NCBI GenBank assembly: GCA_036265345.1
Contig: DATAPE010000219.1
Coordinates: 1-8,307, forward strand
DNA length: 8,307 nucleotides
Direction of reading: 5' to 3'
DNA from: DATAPE01 sp036265345
Lineage (GTDB): Bacteria; Actinomycetota; CADDZG01; WHSQ01
Shown here: in pieces, positions 5,206 through 8,307 of the stretch
How the letters are laid out: every line of letters starts with the position of its first letter
Position numbering within the stretch: position 1 is the stretch's first letter
Program-made: the position numbers and the translations under genes
The notes under the pieces: generated by a model
Told to the model about the DNA's origin: nothing
Database searches by the model: none
Seen by the model: the letters and a program-made list of their open reading frames with translations, nothing else

Positions 5206-6633
5206 ATGCGGAGCAAGCGATACACCACCTATCTGGTACTAGCTCTCGTCGTCTGCCTGGGCGGATTCGCCGCGGTCATGATTACCGGAGCGCGGCCCAA
5301 GCTGGGACTCGACCTTGCGGGCGGCACGAGCGTCATCCTGCATGCCAAGAGCAGCGAGCACGTCTCTAAGGACGTTCTCGCGAAGACGGCCTCCATCATC
5401 GAGGCACGCGTCAACGCCACCGGCGTGACCGAAGCGACGGTGACGCCATCGGGATCGAACGACATCATCGTGGAGATCCCGGCGGTCAAGAACGCCGACC
5501 GCGCATTGAAGGTGATCGGGACCACCGCCCAGCTGACCTTCCGGCAGGTTCAACAGATCATCCCTGCGGCGACGCCTGCGAAGAAGAAGCCAAAGATCAC
5601 CAAGGATGCAAGCCAGGCGGTCAACGACAAAGTGGTCGTGTACCCGTCGTCCGAAGCGGGGAACACGAATCTGTACCAGCTGGCGCCCGCGGTGCTGACC
5701 GGCGATGTCGTCACGAAGGCGGAGGCGGTGGTCGATCCGACCAGCAGCAACTGGTCTGTCTCGATCAACATGAACGACGCGGGCGCTAAGAAGTGGGCTT
5801 CGTTCACCAGCAAGCTCGCCTGCCTGCGCGACCAGCAGAAGACGCCTGAGGACGAGGTCGCCATCGTCCTCGACGGCAAGGTGGCATCGGCCGCGGGGAT
5901 GCAAACGCCGTCGGGCGGAACCAATGGGGTTGTGTGCAATACCGGGATCACCGGAGGGAACACGCAGATAAATGTCGGCGGCGAGGCGGCGGCGAAGAAC
6001 CTGGCGCTGGTGTTGCAGACGGGAGCCCTTCCGATCACGCTGCAGCAGCAGTCCACCGAGCGGGTCTCTCCCAGCCTCGGCCGAGACTCGCTGGATGCAG
6101 GGATCCGGGCAGGTCTGATCGGACTGGGTCTGGTGCTGGTCTACGTTCTTCTCTATTACAGGGCCCTCGGCCTGATCATCTGGGGCGGCCTGATCCTGTT
6201 CTCGCTCGCGATCTTCACGATCCTATCCACACTGGGGGAGACCGCCGGCCTCGCGCTGAGCCTGGCCGGCATCGCAGGGATCATCGTGTCGATAGGGATC
6301 ACCACCGATTCCTACATCGTGGCGTTCGAGCGTCTGAAAGATGAGACGCGCTCGGGAAAGAGCATCCGGGCCTCGGTTGAGCGAGGGACCGCGCGCGCTT
6401 TGAGAACGATCCTTGTGGCCGACGTCGTGACCGCAAGCGCGGCGGTGATCCTCTTCTTCCTCGCGGTAGGCGCGGTAAAAGGCTTCGCCCTGACACTCGG
6501 TCTGTCGACGTTGATCGATGTGCTCATCTACTACTTCTTCACGCGGCCGGCCATCGTTCTTCTGTCCCAGACCCGGTTGTTCGGGGGCCGCGGTTTCCTG
6601 GGGATGCAAGAGGCCTTGGGGGTGGAGCCGTGA
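5206..6633 (+). CDS. secD: Protein translocase subunit SecD
   Basis: SecD and SecF form an RND-like membrane complex that uses the proton gradient to pull exported proteins through SecYEG. The protein has 475 aa. TM1 lies at about 9-27. The signature GLDLAGGT (34-41) opens the large extracytoplasmic P1 region, which runs to about residue 290. Five further membrane segments lie at about 300-318, 322-342, 346-365, 399-421 and 424-451. The motif GITTDSYIVAFERLKDE (364-380) carries D368, equivalent to the proton-relay Asp of the family; its GIT-DSY form is typical of Actinomycetota. C206 and C244 lie in the extracytoplasmic domain and flank an extended loop. AAGGA (5188-5192) lies 13 bases before the ATG, a rather long spacing. 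The stop overlaps secF as GTGA. Confidence 0.96.
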   Translation: MRSKRYTTYLVLALVVCLGGFAAVMITGARPKLGLDLAGGTSVILHAKSSEHVSKDVLAKTASIIEARVNATGVTEATVTPSGSNDIIVEIPAVKNADRALKVIGTTAQLTFRQVQQIIPAATPAKKKPKITKDASQAVNDKVVVYPSSEAGNTNLYQLAPAVLTGDVVTKAEAVVDPTSSNWSVSINMNDAGAKKWASFTSKLACLRDQQKTPEDEVAIVLDGKVASAAGMQTPSGGTNGVVCNTGITGGNTQINVGGEAAAKNLALVLQTGALPITLQQQSTERVSPSLGRDSLDAGIRAGLIGLGLVLVYVLLYYRALGLIIWGGLILFSLAIFTILSTLGETAGLALSLAGIAGIIVSIGITTDSYIVAFERLKDETRSGKSIRASVERGTARALRTILVADVVTASAAVILFFLAVGAVKGFALTLGLSTLIDVLIYYFFTRPAIVLLSQTRLFGGRGFLGMQEALGVEP

Positions 6634-7835
6634 GCAGCGTCTTCCACCGGATGTACCACGGCGAGACAAAGGTCGATTTCGTTGGCAAGCGGAAACTGTG
6701 GTTCCTGATCTCCGGCATCGTGATCATCGTCAGTTTGGGATCGTTGCTGTTCCGTACGGTGCCCTCCGACTGCGCGAGCTTCCCCGTGATCGGACACGGG
6801 CTTAAATGCGGGATCGAGTTCAACGGCGGCGTCCAGCTGCGAGCCGAGGTTTCTGCCAGCGGTCCTCTAGGGCACGCGAGCGACCTGGAAGTGGTCACCA
6901 AACTGCGCGATGCGATGGCTCCGATCGCTGATGCCACCGTTCAGGTGGGCCACCAGGGGAGCATCCGTAGCGCGCTCGTGCAGACGGGGGTACTTCCCAC
7001 CGCCAAGCAGGACGCGGCACGGGCCGCGGTGGCTACAGCTACCGGGGTCGCACCGGACAGTGTCAGCTTCACTTCGATCGGGGGCTCGTGGGGGAGCGAT
7101 GTCAGCAGCAAGGCGGTTCGCGCCCTGGTGATCTTCCTGATCGTCATAGTGGCCTTCATCTCCTGGCGCTTCGAATGGAAGATGGCGGTCGCCGCCCTGC
7201 TCGCTCTGTTCCACGATCTCATCGTGACCGCAGGCGTGTACTCCCTTGCCGGTTTCGAGGTCACGCCTTCGACGATCGTCGCCATCCTGACGATCCTCGG
7301 TTATTCGCTCTACGACACCGTGGTGGTGTTCGACAAGCTCGAGGAGAACACCACGACGTTCGCAAGCACGGGCAGGATGACCTACCAGGACTCTGCCAAC
7401 CTCGCCATGAACCAGGTTTTCATGCGCTCGCTCAACACCTCCCTGGCGACCCTTCTGCCAGTAACCGCGCTGCTGGTCGTGGGTGCGGGTCTGCTGGGGG
7501 CCGGGACGCTGAAGGACCTCGCGCTCGCGCTTCTGGTCGGGATCCTCTCGGGCACCTACTCGTCGATATTCGTGGCCACACCGATCCTGTCCATGCTGAA
7601 GGAGCGGGAGCCGCGGTACCGGAACATCCGCGAGAAAGTGCTGCGAGATGCCAAGCGCGCCCCCGTCCCGGCCCCCGTGGGAGCGATGGCGGTCGGCGCC
7701 GGCGACGGCGCCGACGTGCCTGCGACGGGAGTCTCGGGCCCGTCGACCACGATGCCCCGGCGCTCCGGACCGGCTCGGCCTTCTTCGAAGTCGAGGGCGG
7801 GGTCGAAGAAAGCGAAGCGCCGGAAGAAGCGCTGA
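6630..7835 (+). CDS. secF: Protein translocase subunit SecF
   Basis: SecF is the partner of SecD in the proton-driven translocation complex. The protein has 401 aa, longer than E. coli SecF (323) because of an actinobacterial-style cytoplasmic tail. TM1 is at about 23-41. The signature GIEFNGGV (61-68) begins the extracytoplasmic domain. Membrane segments follow at about 163-180, 185-206, 211-235, 270-290 and 295-320. GYSLYDTVVVFDKLEEN (224-240) contains D229, the counterpart of the functional Asp in this helix; NTSLATLLPV (269-278) is also conserved. The last 25 residues hold 13 Lys or Arg and no acidic residue, ending KKAKRRKKR. A strong 9-bp inverted repeat lies in the linker-coding part (7692-7715). 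The GTG start overlaps the secD stop, so coupled translation is likely; apt begins 4 bases after the stop. Confidence 0.96.
   Translation: MSSVFHRMYHGETKVDFVGKRKLWFLISGIVIIVSLGSLLFRTVPSDCASFPVIGHGLKCGIEFNGGVQLRAEVSASGPLGHASDLEVVTKLRDAMAPIADATVQVGHQGSIRSALVQTGVLPTAKQDAARAAVATATGVAPDSVSFTSIGGSWGSDVSSKAVRALVIFLIVIVAFISWRFEWKMAVAALLALFHDLIVTAGVYSLAGFEVTPSTIVAILTILGYSLYDTVVVFDKLEENTTTFASTGRMTYQDSANLAMNQVFMRSLNTSLATLLPVTALLVVGAGLLGAGTLKDLALALLVGILSGTYSSIFVATPILSMLKEREPRYRNIREKVLRDAKRAPVPAPVGAMAVGAGDGADVPATGVSGPSTTMPRRSGPARPSSKSRAGSKKAKRRKKR
7692..7715 (+). repeat. Perfect 9-bp inverted repeat inside the 3' part of secF
   Basis: GTCGGCGCC (7692-7700) and GGCGCCGAC (7707-7715) are exact reverse complements around the 6-base loop GGCGAC. 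The mRNA could fold into a very stable GC hairpin. It encodes part of the low-complexity linker (VGAGDGAD), so the symmetry may be a by-product of Gly/Ala/Asp codons. There is no T tract, so it is not an intrinsic terminator. Confidence 0.6.
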
Positions 7836-7839
7836 GTTC

Positions 7840-8307
7840 GTGACGACCCATGAGGGGCAAGATCACGAGTGGCTCAAGGGCTTCATCCGTGACATCCCGG
7901 ACTGGCCCAAAGCGGGGGTCGTCTTCAAGGACATCACCCCGCTGTTGGGTGACAAGGAGGCGTTTCCTTACACGATCGACGTGATCGCCGAGCATTTCGG
8001 CGGCACCGAGATCGACAAGGTCCTGGGTGTCGAGGCGCGGGGATTCATCGTGGCGGCCCCCATCGCATACCGGTTCCGCGCCGGTCTCGTGCCGGTTCGG
8101 AAGGCGGGGAAGCTGCCCTGGGAGATCGAGTCCCAGGAGTACGAGCTCGAGTACGGATCCGAGCTCCTCGAGATGCACCGGGACGCGATCACGCCGGGGG
8201 AGCGCATCTTGATCGTCGATGACGTACTGGCTACCGGGGGCACCGCGGAGGCGGCCGCGTCGTTGACGCGGCGGTGTGGGGGCAGGGTCGCAGGCATCGC
8301 CACGATC
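7840..8307 (+). CDS. apt: Adenine phosphoribosyltransferase Apt, cut by the right edge of the window
   Basis: Apt makes AMP from adenine and PRPP in purine salvage in the cytoplasm. The first 156 residues are present; the family is about 170-180 aa, so perhaps 15-25 residues are missing. The N-terminus has the family pattern IRDIPDWPKAGVVFKDITPLL (16-36). GVEARGFI (63-70) and RKAGKLPWE (87-95, the flexible catalytic loop) follow. The PRPP-binding motif is ILIVDDVLATGGTA (123-136). The start is GTG at 7840, 4 bases after the secF stop; no better in-frame start precedes the conserved region. The ribosome binding site is weak, so expression probably depends on coupling to secF. In actinobacteria the next gene is usually rel(A); it is not visible here. 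Confidence 0.95.
   Translation, partial: MTTHEGQDHEWLKGFIRDIPDWPKAGVVFKDITPLLGDKEAFPYTIDVIAEHFGGTEIDKVLGVEARGFIVAAPIAYRFRAGLVPVRKAGKLPWEIESQEYELEYGSELLEMHRDAITPGERILIVDDVLATGGTAEAAASLTRRCGGRVAGIATI

Noticed and set aside
1136..8236. 16-base exact repeat GACGTACTGGCTACCG at 1136-1151 (ruvB) and 8221-8236 (apt)
   Set aside because: Both copies encode DDVLAT in frame. In apt this is the PRPP motif; in ruvB it is the variable N-terminus. Shared peptide plus shared codon bias explains it, and nothing resembling an attachment site surrounds either copy.

Overview
The window is a high-GC, densely packed stretch with all nine genes on the + strand. The order ruvC-ruvA-ruvB ... yajC-secD-secF-apt is the arrangement known from Actinomycetota, where it usually continues into rel(A). 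Three further traits fit that phylum: the SecD motif GITTDSY, the long lysine/arginine-rich SecF tail, and a TCGAAC-N4-GTTCG operator of the Gram-positive/actinobacterial LexA type. I cannot place the organism below phylum level; the SecD and SecF sequences do not look like a standard Streptomyces or Mycobacterium copy.

Region 1 (1-2149) is the Holliday-junction operon. A near-perfect LexA (SOS) box lies just upstream of ruvC, which appears to begin with a rare CTG codon placed by a strong GAAGGAG ribosome binding site. ruvC, ruvA and ruvB are joined by ATGA and GTGA stop/start overlaps. RuvA and RuvB form the branch-migration motor and RuvC the resolvase.

Region 2 (2150-4811) is a two-gene accessory block between ruvB and the Sec genes. 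It holds an exported formylglycine-type sulfatase and, 9 bases after its stop, a lipoprotein with the glucose/sorbosone dehydrogenase (PQQ-type beta-propeller) fold. Both products should act outside the membrane. Their pairing suggests processing of a sulfated glycan or glycoside, which is inference. The block ends at a hairpin with a T tract.

Region 3 (4843-8307) is the Sec accessory operon yajC-secD-secF followed by apt, which runs off the right edge. YajC, SecD and SecF form the ancillary complex that uses the proton-motive force to help export proteins through SecYEG. Apt salvages adenine.

Most of the window is ordinary conserved housekeeping sequence. The points most worth a second look are the SOS box with its CTG start, the sulfatase/propeller insertion, and the terminator-like hairpin so close to yajC that any promoter for yajC must lie upstream of it. 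I see no RNA genes, insertion sequences, CRISPR arrays or gene-free stretches longer than about 110 bases.
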